Shown: positions 9,175-18,062, counted from the first letter of the stretch. The stretch is DNA of 64,000 bases from Candidatus Thioglobus perditus (GCA_002909145.1 PNQY01000043.1:27734-91733), one strand, 5' to 3'. Translations and numbers: made by a program. Notes: generated from the letters alone by a model not told the origin.

Positions 9175-10061
9175 CAGAGTATAAGAAAGGAAAAAAGCCA
9201 CTTATTAGCAAGAGCAAGCGTTTAAGCAACAGACGTGAGTTTATTAGATCTAGCGTTTTTACCGGCGGTTTTGTTGCTGCTTCAATGGCTGGTTTGATAC
9301 CAGTTGTGCGTGGTGATTCTGAAAGATTGAGACCACCAGGGGCTATAAAAGAAATATTTGATGAACAGGATTTCTTTGCCTCTTGTATTAAATGTGGTCA
9401 ATGTGTTCAAGTTTGCCCGGTAAATGCAATCAAGCTAGCTGAGCTTGATGAGGGTGTTGGTGTTGGCGTGCCTTATATTGATGCTAGGGAGCAAGCATGT
9501 GATTTTTCTTGTGACGGATTGCAATGTGTACTTGCTTGTCCAACTGGTGCACTGACTCATGATCTTGATTATCCTGCAGATACACGTATGGGTTTTGCAC
9601 GTCTAGAATCCCCTAAAACGTGTCTTGCTCTACAAGGTAAAGGCTTCAAGGGTGTTGCCAGAGGTCTGAGCTATAAAGGCTTATTAAGATATGATGAGAT
9701 TGATCGCTGGAATCCAATCAAGGTTTCTGATCATCCATATGATCTAGAATTATGTGATTTGTGCGTACGTCAGTGTCCAATTGAGATTCGCATAACTCAG
9801 TGTGCAGAGCAAGAAAGTGAACGCAACAGAGCTAAGGAGTCTGGTAAATTGGCAAGAGTTGCTGAACAGCATGGCAATGAATGCCCTCCAAAGCATGCAA
9901 TTGAGATGCAAGCGATAAACACATCTGACGGTGTTACAAGAATGGTTCCAACAGTATTAGATGGGTGTGTTGGCTGTGGAGTATGTGAGATGATTTGTCC
10001 TGTTGCAGAGCCTGCAATTGTAATTGATATTCATAAGATAGCTAACTGGGGAGGAGTTTAA
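9171..10061 (+). CDS. nosG: NosG, NapG-like ferredoxin with four [4Fe-4S] sites
   Basis: A 296-residue periplasmic iron-sulfur protein. The N-terminus has a twin-arginine signal (NRREFIRSS, about residues 20-30) followed by a hydrophobic segment. Four cysteine groups follow: CIKCGQCVQVCP, CDFSCDGLQCVLACP, CDLCVRQCP and CVGCGVCEMICP. With NosH it is thought to form a quinol-oxidising unit that passes electrons to the cytochromes feeding NosZ, replacing NosR of clade I systems. It overlaps nosD by four bases and sits one base before nosH. A second, separate NapG lies at 42624. Confidence 0.92.
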   Translation: MTEYKKGKKPLISKSKRLSNRREFIRSSVFTGGFVAASMAGLIPVVRGDSERLRPPGAIKEIFDEQDFFASCIKCGQCVQVCPVNAIKLAELDEGVGVGVPYIDAREQACDFSCDGLQCVLACPTGALTHDLDYPADTRMGFARLESPKTCLALQGKGFKGVARGLSYKGLLRYDEIDRWNPIKVSDHPYDLELCDLCVRQCPIEIRITQCAEQESERNRAKESGKLARVAEQHGNECPPKHAIEMQAINTSDGVTRMVPTVLDGCVGCGVCEMICPVAEPAIVIDIHKIANWGGV

Positions 10062-10062
10062 G

Positions 10063-11022
10063 GTGAAATACTTTATTGAATCATTCTCACAGGTTTTTGG
10101 CAACAATCCAGCTAGGCCAGCTAAAGACGACCAATCTGAAGAATTAAAAGAAATCTACAAAAACAAAAAACTTACCAAAGAAGATTTTGAAAATATCGAT
10201 CACCGCTCTCATGTGCTTGGGAAGTGGCAAAAACGTAGATGGATTACACTTATATTAGTAAATTTTTTATTTTTAGTTTCTTATAAATTTGATGTACAAC
10301 TACTAGAGGGTGCAATGACAGCATCACGATTTGTTGGCTTCCATATGGCTGATTTAAATTCAGCACTGCAAGTAATGTTGGCATACAAGCATGTTGTACT
10401 AAATCTAGTTATTGGCACCGCCACAATTTTTATTATGTGGCTGCTACTTGGAGGTAGAGCGTTTTGCTCTTGGGCTTGTCCTTATCATTTGCTTTCTGAG
10501 TTGGCTGAGTTTCTGCATTTGTGGTTAGTTAAGAAAAAAATTATTAAAAATCATACTTTTCATCGCAAAACACGCAGTGTTTTTTATGTAACTTTTGCAT
10601 TATTAGCGCTGCTTTCTGGATATACAATTTTTGAAACCATTTCCCCAACTGGAATTGTTAGCAGGGCAATAATCTATGGCCCTGGAGTGGCTCTTATTTG
10701 GGTAGGCGCTTTAATATTGTTTGAAGTTTTTTATTCACGTAGAGCTTGGTGTAGATATGTATGTCCAATTGGTGTTACCTATGCGGCGGTTGGTTCGGTA
10801 TCACCACTACGAGTAACGTATGATGCTACAGATTGTCATCATGAGGGTGATTGTAGAAAAGTGTGCCTGGTTCCACATGTATTGGATTTAACCATTAAGG
10901 GCAAAGCTCATACAGTTGAACAGGACATTACTGCAGACTGTACTCGTTGTGGAATGTGCATTGATATTTGCCCAACTGATTCTCTCAACTTTAAATTTAA
11001 GGGCTTAGACAAGTTCTTGTGA
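10063..11022 (+). CDS. nosH: NosH, NapH-like membrane iron-sulfur protein
   Basis: A 319-residue membrane protein with GTG start; GGAGGAG at about 10049-10055 fixes it. Four transmembrane segments are visible (about residues 65-83, 115-135, 170-190, 205-225). CSWACPYH and CRYVCPIG motifs mark the NapH/CcoG fold. Two C-terminal ferredoxin-type groups (CHHEGDCRKVC, CTRCGMCIDICP) lie on the cytoplasmic side in NapH. It probably oxidises quinol and hands electrons to NosG. The next gene follows after 30 bases. Confidence 0.92.
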   Translation: MKYFIESFSQVFGNNPARPAKDDQSEELKEIYKNKKLTKEDFENIDHRSHVLGKWQKRRWITLILVNFLFLVSYKFDVQLLEGAMTASRFVGFHMADLNSALQVMLAYKHVVLNLVIGTATIFIMWLLLGGRAFCSWACPYHLLSELAEFLHLWLVKKKIIKNHTFHRKTRSVFYVTFALLALLSGYTIFETISPTGIVSRAIIYGPGVALIWVGALILFEVFYSRRAWCRYVCPIGVTYAAVGSVSPLRVTYDATDCHHEGDCRKVCLVPHVLDLTIKGKAHTVEQDITADCTRCGMCIDICPTDSLNFKFKGLDKFL

Positions 11023-11052
11023 AATTAATATGAATTATCTTATTATAGACTT

Positions 11053-11907
11053 ATGATTAAGCTTGCCAAAGTATCTAAAAGGTTTAAGAACAGTGATGTT
11101 CTAAAAAGTATAGACCTAGAAATTAATCGTGGTCAGCGTGTTGCTTTAGTTGGTTCTAATGGCGCTGGAAAAACAACATTAATTCGTTGTTTATTAGGTG
11201 AGTACAACTCACAAGGCTTAATTACTATTGATAATCAAGACCCTAGAGAGTTTCGTCAGCAGGTGCTTTCTAAAATAGGCTTTGTGCCTCAATTACCACC
11301 CCCACTTAGGATGCCAGTTGGTCAATTGGTGCAATTTGCGGCTAGCTTGTGCAAATCTGATAAAGAGCGTATGAATAATTTGGCTGAAAAACTAGGTTTT
11401 GATGCTAGAGCTTTTAAACACCAGCCTTTTGTTAAATTATCAGGTGGACAAAAGCAAAAATTATTAATATCCATTGCTTTGGGGAGGGATAGTGAATTAT
11501 TAGTTATGGATGAGCCAGCAGCAAATCTAGATCCAGAGGCTAGACATATATTGTTTGAGCTATTAGCCGAAAAACAAGAAACTACAGCTATGCTAATTTC
11601 AAGTCATAGGCTTGATGAGGTTTCGTCATTAGTTAACCGTGTTGTAGAAATGGATCAGGGAGAAATTGTTCTTGATGATAATGTTTCTGATCTTATTGGT
11701 ATGTCTAGTAAGTTAGTTTGTAGTATTAATATGCTTGAAGCTGACCCAGCTTTTGCAAAAGCATTGTCAATTTGGGGCTTTAAAACACAGGCTAATGAAA
11801 CTAGTTGGAGTGGTGTTATTGCCGGCCCAGACCGTTTAAAATTTCTTGGTATGTTGAGTAGATATTCGGCATTAATATCTGGAATTAATATGTCTGAGAA
11901 CAGTTAG
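11053..11907 (+). CDS. nosF: NosF, ABC transporter ATPase
   Basis: A 284-residue cytoplasmic ATPase. Walker A is GSNGAGKTT (residues 34-42), Q-loop GFVPQL, signature KLSGGQKQ, Walker B LLVMDEPAANLD, and switch His in ISSHR. NosF energises NosY, and together with NosD they supply what is needed for CuZ assembly. The roughly 70 C-terminal residues after the ATPase core resemble the regulatory tail of NosF. No strong ribosome site is visible before the ATG. nosL follows after 8 bases. Confidence 0.93.
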   Translation: MIKLAKVSKRFKNSDVLKSIDLEINRGQRVALVGSNGAGKTTLIRCLLGEYNSQGLITIDNQDPREFRQQVLSKIGFVPQLPPPLRMPVGQLVQFAASLCKSDKERMNNLAEKLGFDARAFKHQPFVKLSGGQKQKLLISIALGRDSELLVMDEPAANLDPEARHILFELLAEKQETTAMLISSHRLDEVSSLVNRVVEMDQGEIVLDDNVSDLIGMSSKLVCSINMLEADPAFAKALSIWGFKTQANETSWSGVIAGPDRLKFLGMLSRYSALISGINMSENS

Positions 11908-11915
11908 GAGAAAAT

Positions 11916-12431
11916 GTGTTTTATAAGATAGCCGTATTATTTGTCATTATTTTTTCATTGTCATCATGTTTTAATGAGCCAAATACTGGCGCTAAAGACG
12001 TTAGATTTGACAGGGATACTTGTGATCGTTGCCGCATGGTATTGAGCGACCCATACTTTGCAGCACAAATCAGATACTTTCCTAAAGGTAAAAGCAAATC
12101 CAAGGTTGTCAAGTTTGACGATATTGGCTGCGCTATGGTTTGGCTTCAAGACAAAGAATTCAAGGACGATGCTAAAACTGAGATTTGGGTGTCTAACCAT
12201 AAGGACAGAAGCTGGATCAATGCCAGAACTGCAACATTTGTACATAAAAGAACCTCACCAATGGAATACGGTTTAGGTGCACAGATAGAGTTTGAGGATG
12301 GGGGGTTGAACTATGAACAGGCAAAAGCACATGTTTATAAGATTGAAGAAAGATTTAACTTTCATGGTGAAAAAGGGTCACATGAACATAGTATGAGAGA
12401 TCAGTCAATGGATAGAAAGGATATAAAATGA
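11916..12431 (+). CDS. nosL: NosL, copper-binding lipoprotein
   Basis: A 171-residue lipoprotein. The GTG start has TAGGAG at 11905-11910. An ATG two bases upstream (11914) is out of frame and stops at once. The lipobox is LSSC with C18. A CDRCRM motif follows (C36, C39, M41), the conserved copper(I) site of NosL, which delivers copper to NosZ. The DDIGCAMVWL and TSPMEYGLGA stretches are also family-like. The C-terminal tail is His-, Ser- and Met-rich. The stop overlaps the nosY ATG by four bases. Confidence 0.93.
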   Translation: MFYKIAVLFVIIFSLSSCFNEPNTGAKDVRFDRDTCDRCRMVLSDPYFAAQIRYFPKGKSKSKVVKFDDIGCAMVWLQDKEFKDDAKTEIWVSNHKDRSWINARTATFVHKRTSPMEYGLGAQIEFEDGGLNYEQAKAHVYKIEERFNFHGEKGSHEHSMRDQSMDRKDIK

Positions 12432-13255
12432 AACACCTTTGGTTAACCGCTTATAACGATATCATTGAATCACTTAGAGCTAGATGGTTTGTGGTTTACG
12501 CTACTGTGTTTGGTGGTATTGTTGTGATTTTATTCGCCTTTGGATTGTCAGAATCTCGTATTATGGGGTTTACAGGATTATCTAGACTGCTAGTTACTTA
12601 TATTCAGCTTTCAATGGCCATATTGCCAATTTTTGTACTTATAACCACAGTGCGCTCTGTTGCCGGAGATAGAGAGGCAGGTGTTTTCGAATACATGCTA
12701 TCTTTGCCGGTGTCATTATCAGCTTGGTTTTGGGGTAGGTTTATTGGACGATTTATTATTGTATTTCTTCCGGTTTTTATTGCTATGGCTGGCGCTGTTG
12801 GCTGGGGTGTAATTAAAGGCAGTGAAATACCGTGGAATTTATTTATGTTTTATACGGGTCTGCTTATGGCTTTGTCTTGGTGTTTTCTTGGTATTGGTAT
12901 GTTGATATCTACTCTAACCAGATCATCAGATGTAGCTCAAGGGGCAGCTTTTATAACTTGGCTGGTATTGTTATTATTTTTAGATCTTATTTTGTTAGGA
13001 GTAATGATTCAGGAGAACCTATCTCCAGAAATGGCAGTTACTTTGGCATTAGTAAATCCTATGCAAGTATTTCGTACTGCAACAATGATGTTGTTTGATC
13101 CTCAGTTGGTGCTGCTTGGACCTACTGCATATGTAATTCTAGATAATTTCTCTCAAGCTGGATATATTGCTTACGCAATAATATATCCAATGGTATTTGG
13201 AATGATATGCGCACTAAGTGCTTATTTTATTTTCAAGCGTAGTGATCTACCGTAA
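12428..13255 (+). CDS. nosY: NosY, ABC transporter permease
   Basis: A 275-residue ABC-2 type permease with six hydrophobic segments (about residues 20-40, 60-78, 100-125, 140-160, 170-190, 250-270). The conserved VRSVAGDREAGVFEYMLSLP segment is where the ATPase couples in ABC-2 permeases. With NosF it forms the transporter used for CuZ maturation. Its ATG overlaps nosL (ATGA). It is the last recognised nos gene; a small secreted protein follows after 25 bases. Confidence 0.94.
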   Translation: MKHLWLTAYNDIIESLRARWFVVYATVFGGIVVILFAFGLSESRIMGFTGLSRLLVTYIQLSMAILPIFVLITTVRSVAGDREAGVFEYMLSLPVSLSAWFWGRFIGRFIIVFLPVFIAMAGAVGWGVIKGSEIPWNLFMFYTGLLMALSWCFLGIGMLISTLTRSSDVAQGAAFITWLVLLLFLDLILLGVMIQENLSPEMAVTLALVNPMQVFRTATMMLFDPQLVLLGPTAYVILDNFSQAGYIAYAIIYPMVFGMICALSAYFIFKRSDLP

Positions 13256-13280
13256 TTAAATTAAACTGGATTTTATAAAT

Positions 13281-13631
13281 ATGAATAGTAAATTATTAAT
13301 CATACTGGCATTATTATTACAGCTAGCTTTCTCAACAACTGCGATGTCAAGATCAGCAGCAAATAGAAATCAATTAGACTCAATATCACTATTGGGAGGG
13401 TTAAACGGCACTGCGTTGCAATGCGGTTATGTAGAGCAAATGCAACGTATTAAGCAAGCTTTAATATTAAACCTACCCAAGCAAAGAGCGCTCGGTGACT
13501 GGTTTGAAAGCTCTACTAATGTAGAGTTCTTGGACTTTATAACTAGTAATAAAAATTGTGGGTCGTTGGCTATATTTACACTACAAGTTGATGATGCAAT
13601 TAGAGAGTTGGAAGATGTATTTAAAAAATAA
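13281..13631 (+). CDS. Small secreted protein of unknown function after nosY
   Basis: A 116-residue protein with a clear signal peptide (hydrophobic residues 5-18, cleavage around TAMS). The mature part holds just two cysteines, C48 and C93, likely a disulfide. It has a helical pattern but no family I recognise. Its end overlaps the start of the ZnuA-like/SCO fusion by 17 bases, and it lies in line with nosY, so a role in periplasmic copper or nos maturation is possible but purely contextual. Confidence 0.65.
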   Translation: MNSKLLIILALLLQLAFSTTAMSRSAANRNQLDSISLLGGLNGTALQCGYVEQMQRIKQALILNLPKQRALGDWFESSTNVEFLDFITSNKNCGSLAIFTLQVDDAIRELEDVFKK

Positions 13632-15057
13632 AATAATACTATCGACAGTATTATTTTTTCTACACTTAGAGCTTTGGGCGGATGAGCCAAAAGTAGTTGT
13701 TAGTATTAAGCCAATACATTCAATTGTAACTGGTTTGATGAAAGGTGTAGCGACCCCTGATCTATTAATTGATGGAGAGCAAACTCCGTATGATTTCCAA
13801 TTAAATCAACAACATCTTGATAGTTTAAATAATGCATCTTTGGTTATCTGGATTGGCCCTGAGCTTGAATCTGTATTAACAACAAAGCTTAAGCAGTTAC
13901 AGAAATCAGTCAAGATTGTTGAATTGCTTTCAAGTGCTAATTTAAAAATACTACCATCTAGAAACAACCCAAATCTGCGTGATCCATTCTTTTGGATGGA
14001 TGATAGAAATGTCATAATATTGCTAGATGAGTTAACACGTTTAATGGTTAATGTTGATCCTTCTAGAGCGCATATATATACTGAGAATAGACGCAAAATG
14101 CTAATACCTTTGCGTCGAATTGACAAAGAGTACGAGTATGGGTATCGAGGTTTAAAGGCCGGACTAGGTGTACTATATTATGACACTTTGCAGTATTTTG
14201 AACAAGCATACGCTTTAAAGACTCTAGATCAAGTAACTGGAACGGTAGGAGACGATATAAATGCTGCTAATTTGTTAAAAGTGAGGAAAAGAATAGTAGA
14301 CAAAGAGGCAGCTTGTTTGTTTATAGATAAAAGTATGCCAAATGAAAACCTTGCTTTGCTTACAAACTCTCAAGATATAAATATTGGTAAGCTGGACGTT
14401 TTGGCTCAAAATTTTAAACCTGGTGAGCAACTTTACTTGCAAATGATGCAATACAATACTGATATCATAAAGCAATGCTTAAATGCTGATATGGATGATG
14501 CTGCAAAGGCTAGACTGTCTGCTATTGATGAGCAGTCAGTAGGTTTTGATAGTATTGGTCAGGGAAGGTTTATCCTAAAAGATCATTACAATAATGTGTT
14601 TACCGAGCAAGATATGCGTGGTAAGTATGCATTAGTGTTCTTTGGGTATACGTATTGCCCCGATGTATGTCCAACTAATATGTTTATATTGTCACAAGCA
14701 TTTGAAAAAATGGGAGATAGTGTCAATAATTTAGTTCCTTACTTTATATCGGTCGACCCTGAGCGTGACGATGCCAAAATATTGCGTGATTATGTGGCTT
14801 TTTTTGATCATAGAATTGTTGGTTTGACTGGTTCAAAATTGATGATTAAACGTGTTGCCGATCAGTTTAAGGCTAAATATGAAAAGGGCGATGTTGATCC
14901 AAAAGATAAGGACTTATATATTATGGACCATACCGCCAGTTTGTATCTAATGGCTCCAGATGGTAGTTTTGTTACAAAATTTGCACATGGTATCGCCCCA
15001 GAAGTTTTAGCAAGTGAACTGAGTAGTATTATGGGCGGCACTATTAATGGTAGATAA
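13615..15057 (+). CDS. Degenerate ZnuA-like domain fused to SCO1/SenC copper chaperone
   Basis: A 480-residue exported protein. The ATG at 13615 is preferred because a signal peptide follows directly (MYLKNKIILSTVLFFLHLELWA). Residues about 23-290 match the fold of zinc/manganese-binding proteins (SIKPIHSIV, NASLVIWIGPELESVL, QYFEQAYAL). The usual metal histidines appear replaced: Y59 in TPYDF, F125 in DPFFW and Y189 in YYDTLQYF. Residues about 310-480 are an SCO/SenC domain with C348-P-D-V-C352 and distal H439, which bind copper in SCO proteins. The gene follows the nos cluster, so copper delivery to NosZ or an oxidase is likely. Domain fusion and ligand loss are read directly from the sequence and family memory. 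Confidence 0.85.
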   Translation: MYLKNKIILSTVLFFLHLELWADEPKVVVSIKPIHSIVTGLMKGVATPDLLIDGEQTPYDFQLNQQHLDSLNNASLVIWIGPELESVLTTKLKQLQKSVKIVELLSSANLKILPSRNNPNLRDPFFWMDDRNVIILLDELTRLMVNVDPSRAHIYTENRRKMLIPLRRIDKEYEYGYRGLKAGLGVLYYDTLQYFEQAYALKTLDQVTGTVGDDINAANLLKVRKRIVDKEAACLFIDKSMPNENLALLTNSQDINIGKLDVLAQNFKPGEQLYLQMMQYNTDIIKQCLNADMDDAAKARLSAIDEQSVGFDSIGQGRFILKDHYNNVFTEQDMRGKYALVFFGYTYCPDVCPTNMFILSQAFEKMGDSVNNLVPYFISVDPERDDAKILRDYVAFFDHRIVGLTGSKLMIKRVADQFKAKYEKGDVDPKDKDLYIMDHTASLYLMAPDGSFVTKFAHGIAPEVLASELSSIMGGTINGR

Positions 15058-15889
15058 AACTACATTCATTAAAGCTCTACGTCCATTCTCACTTATTGTT
15101 GCTATTGCAACCTGTGGCTTAGGTGTTAGTCTTGCACTGATTGAAAATAGTGCCAGTGTCCAATTAGCTTATTTGGTAATGATTACCGGATTAATGCTAC
15201 AAATTGCTGTAAATCTTATAAATGACTATAGAGATATTAACAATGTAGGATTTTCTTCTGCACAGAAAGATGCTATTAAGCGTAATACAAAAATTGGCTG
15301 GATAGTGATGTTTTTGGCAGTTATTCTTGGTTTGTATATGGTTAGCATAAGAGGTTGGGCGCTACTGGCGCTTGGAATGGTTGGAGTGTTCGGAGCCTGG
15401 GGGTATACAGGTGGTCAAATTAACTATAAATCACGAGGACTAGGTGTTTTATTGGTATTCTTTTTTATGGGGGTTTTGTTAGTTGGCGGTTCTTATTATG
15501 TAGTTTCTGGATCATATAGTATTAATGTATTTTTACTCTCATTACCATTTAGTTTGCTTTCATCATTGTTATTATTAAGTAATGAATTGCGTGATTATGA
15601 AGATGATTTAGCGCAAGGAATTAAAACTATGAGCGTAAGACTTGGCTTTAACTTTAGTGTGCGCATGTACTACACTATAGCCACACTTTTGTACTTACTT
15701 AGTGTGGCTCTATATTCTGCTGATAAGTTAAACTCAGTTACATTAATACTTGTAAGTAGTTTAGCTTTGTGGCAGCCGCTAAAACTGTTGAGTGCTGATA
15801 AGCACAAACGTGCAAGCTTAACTAAATTAACAGGCAGGCTTTATTTTTTATATGGGCTTAGCTACATTACAACCATTTGGATGAGCTAA
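15047..15889 (+). CDS. UbiA-family prenyltransferase, MenA-like
   Basis: A 280-residue integral membrane protein with about eight hydrophobic helices. The two Mg-prenyl-diphosphate motifs are visible: NLINDYRDINN (near residue 57) and NELRDYEDDLAQG (near residue 178), followed by MSVRLGF. This spacing and the second motif resemble MenA (dihydroxynaphthoate prenyltransferase) more than UbiA. The product could be a quinone tail transfer or another UbiA-family reaction. It overlaps the fusion gene's stop by 11 bases and sits two genes upstream of ubiE, whose methylation step is shared by ubiquinone and menaquinone pathways. Confidence 0.75.
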   Translation: MVDKTTFIKALRPFSLIVAIATCGLGVSLALIENSASVQLAYLVMITGLMLQIAVNLINDYRDINNVGFSSAQKDAIKRNTKIGWIVMFLAVILGLYMVSIRGWALLALGMVGVFGAWGYTGGQINYKSRGLGVLLVFFFMGVLLVGGSYYVVSGSYSINVFLLSLPFSLLSSLLLLSNELRDYEDDLAQGIKTMSVRLGFNFSVRMYYTIATLLYLLSVALYSADKLNSVTLILVSSLALWQPLKLLSADKHKRASLTKLTGRLYFLYGLSYITTIWMS

Positions 15890-15891
15890 TT

Positions 15892-16752
15892 ATGGATCAA
15901 GATTTTGTTTTAGCAATCGCCTTACCGCTTACACTGTTTTTTATTATGTTTGGCATGGGTAGCAACCTTACTTTTTTAGATTTTTCTAGGCTAAAAAAAA
16001 TCCCTGGGGCTATGTTGACTGGAATAGCCTCACAAATGTTGTTGTTACCAATGTTGGCGTTTGCATTATTGTCCCAACTGGGCTTAAGTTCAGAGATATT
16101 TATAGGTTTTATGATATTGGCCTTAAGTCCAGGAGGGACAACATCGAACATGTTTGCTTATATGGCAAAGGGAAACTTAGCCTTATCTATTTCATTAACA
16201 GCGATAGTTAGTCTAATAACTCCATTTACTATACCTTTGGTTGCCGGATGGGTAATTGTCTCCGAATTAGGGTTGTCAAGTGACATTCAGTTGCCATTTT
16301 TAATCACTGTAGCAAAACTATCAGCAGTTACTTTGGTTCCGGTGTTGTTAGGTATGTGGTTAAGATATAAAAGAGTAGATTTTTGTACAAAGAATGAAAA
16401 AACTCTAACTACCTTGCCTTTTCTAATGTTGCTTATGGTTATAGCTGGAATTATCAATAATAACTGGGAAAAAATGCCAGAGTTTATTGAACAGACAAGC
16501 TTTCCAGCCTTACTCCTTGCAAGCTTGGCAATTTTATTTGGGTATTTATTTGCAAGAATAATGAGACAAGATAAAAAGAGTTCAAGAACAGTAGCTATTG
16601 AAACTTCGATTCAAAATGGTGGTACTGCAATTTTGGTCACTGGAACAATATTGCAAAACCAACAAATGACAATTGCACCGGTTATGTATGGCATATTAAT
16701 GCTGGTGCCAATGTTTGTATATCTATTAATTCTTAAGTATAAAGCTCAATAA
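15892..16752 (+). CDS. Bile acid:sodium symporter (BASS) family transporter
   Basis: A 286-residue membrane protein with about nine hydrophobic segments. LALSPGGTTSNMFAYMAKGNLALS is the family core: the PGG-x-x-SN turn binds Na+ and substrate in BASS proteins. The second repeat has ETSIQNGGTAIL. The ATG at 15892 is chosen over a TTG at 15877 inside the previous gene. Substrate is unknown; BASS members carry organic anions such as pyruvate, pantoate or bile acids. It lies 2 bases after the prenyltransferase stop and 2 bases before ubiE, so it is in the same operon. Confidence 0.85.
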   Translation: MDQDFVLAIALPLTLFFIMFGMGSNLTFLDFSRLKKIPGAMLTGIASQMLLLPMLAFALLSQLGLSSEIFIGFMILALSPGGTTSNMFAYMAKGNLALSISLTAIVSLITPFTIPLVAGWVIVSELGLSSDIQLPFLITVAKLSAVTLVPVLLGMWLRYKRVDFCTKNEKTLTTLPFLMLLMVIAGIINNNWEKMPEFIEQTSFPALLLASLAILFGYLFARIMRQDKKSSRTVAIETSIQNGGTAILVTGTILQNQQMTIAPVMYGILMLVPMFVYLLILKYKAQ

Positions 16753-16754
16753 TT

Positions 16755-17480
16755 ATGAAAGACTACCTTTCTACCAGTTTTGGGAATGACACAGTAACAA
16801 CAGATCAGCGGAAAAAACTAATCCGTAGTGTTTTTAAAAGAGTAGCCAATCGTTATGATTTGATGAACGATATAATGAGTATGGGTATTCATCGCCTATG
16901 GAAATGGCGCTTTATTCGTGAAATTAAAACCACATCAGGGCGTTTTATTGTTGATCTTGCTGGTGGTACTGGTGATATAGCGAAGGGCTTGATAAGTCCA
17001 GGCAAAACATTGTGTATTGTTGATCCTTCAATTGAAATGATGCTTGTTGCTAAAAACAGACTTGGATCAAATTCTAACTACATTGCGTCTGATGCGCAGA
17101 ATCTTCCATTTGAGGATAATTCAGTTGATATAGTTACTATTTCATTTGGTATTAGAAATGTAACTGACATTAATTTAGCACTTAATGAGATTAATCGGGT
17201 ATTAAAACCTGGAGGAGCTTTCTACTGTCTCGAGTTTAGTAGGCCGGTTTTTTGGTTAAGGCCATTTTACAATGCTTGGTCAAGAGTTGTTATTCCACGC
17301 CTTGGCGCTTGGGTATCTAAAAACCCTGATGCTTATCACTATCTTATTGAATCCATAACTAAATTTCCCTCACAAAAAGAAATGCTTAGCATAATACAAA
17401 ATGCCAATTTTAGTGATGTTTCATATACTAATTTGTCATTAGGTATTGCTTGTATACACAGAGCAAATAAGTCAAACTAG
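16755..17480 (+). CDS. ubiE: UbiE/MenG quinone C-methyltransferase
   Basis: A 241-residue SAM-dependent methyltransferase. Signature segments include RVANRYDLMNDIMSMGIHRLWK, glycine motif I VDLAGGTGDIAKG, DAQNLPFEDNSVDIVTISFGIRNV, and LKPGGAFYCLEFSRP. UbiE methylates the quinone ring in both ubiquinone and menaquinone synthesis. It starts two bases after the BASS transporter and is convergent with mogA, from which it is separated by two bases. Confidence 0.94.
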   Translation: MKDYLSTSFGNDTVTTDQRKKLIRSVFKRVANRYDLMNDIMSMGIHRLWKWRFIREIKTTSGRFIVDLAGGTGDIAKGLISPGKTLCIVDPSIEMMLVAKNRLGSNSNYIASDAQNLPFEDNSVDIVTISFGIRNVTDINLALNEINRVLKPGGAFYCLEFSRPVFWLRPFYNAWSRVVIPRLGAWVSKNPDAYHYLIESITKFPSQKEMLSIIQNANFSDVSYTNLSLGIACIHRANKSN

Positions 17481-17482
17481 GT

Positions 17483-18043
17483 TTATTCAAACTCCTGTTC
17501 AACAAAATCAAGGTCGATTTGAATATTAGAATTATCGAGCAGCTCTAAGCATTTTGGTACAGCTAAAAATACCGCACCAAGACACACTGCAATTGCAGCT
17601 GGTTTGCCTGGAAGATTAATAATTAAACTATTACCTCGCGTGCCTGCTGTTTGACGCGACAAAATTGCTGTAGGTACGGTGCGTAAACTTACATTGCGCA
17701 TTTGTTCAGCAAAACCATCAAATATCCTTTCACATACATTGTGTGTTGCCTCAGGTGTAACGTCACGAGTAGTAGGTCCAGTTCCACCGGTGCTTAGAAT
17801 TAAGTTGCAATCCCTATTATCAGCAAAATCAATCATAGTTTTTTCGATTAGATCTTGCTCATCTTCGATAATAATACTATCTACTTCATAAGGAGACAAT
17901 AGGGCATTCTTAATCCAATCTTGCATTGCTGGACCGCCAATGTCTTCATATTCTCCACGAGCTGCACGGTCAGAGATGGTGATAAAACCAACTTTAATTT
18001 TTGTTCTCCCAAGGGGTTTTTGTGTATTACTTATGTTGTTCAT
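17483..18043 (-). CDS. mogA: MogA, molybdopterin adenylyltransferase
   Basis: A 186-residue cytoplasmic enzyme that adenylylates molybdopterin before Mo insertion. KVGFITISDRAARGEYED at the N-terminus, STGGTGPTTRDVTPEAT, EQMRNVSLRTVPTAILSRQ and NLPGKPAAI match MogA closely. The start is uncertain: the ATG at 18043 lacks a clear ribosome site, while an in-frame TTG at 18070 overlaps the end of the upstream regulator and could allow coupling. The cofactor product serves NarG and NapA. The remaining cofactor genes lie at 31052-35129. Confidence 0.9.
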   Translation of the reverse strand: MNNISNTQKPLGRTKIKVGFITISDRAARGEYEDIGGPAMQDWIKNALLSPYEVDSIIIEDEQDLIEKTMIDFADNRDCNLILSTGGTGPTTRDVTPEATHNVCERIFDGFAEQMRNVSLRTVPTAILSRQTAGTRGNSLIINLPGKPAAIAVCLGAVFLAVPKCLELLDNSNIQIDLDFVEQEFE

Positions 18044-18062
18044 ATGATTTTTTTTAAAAGAA

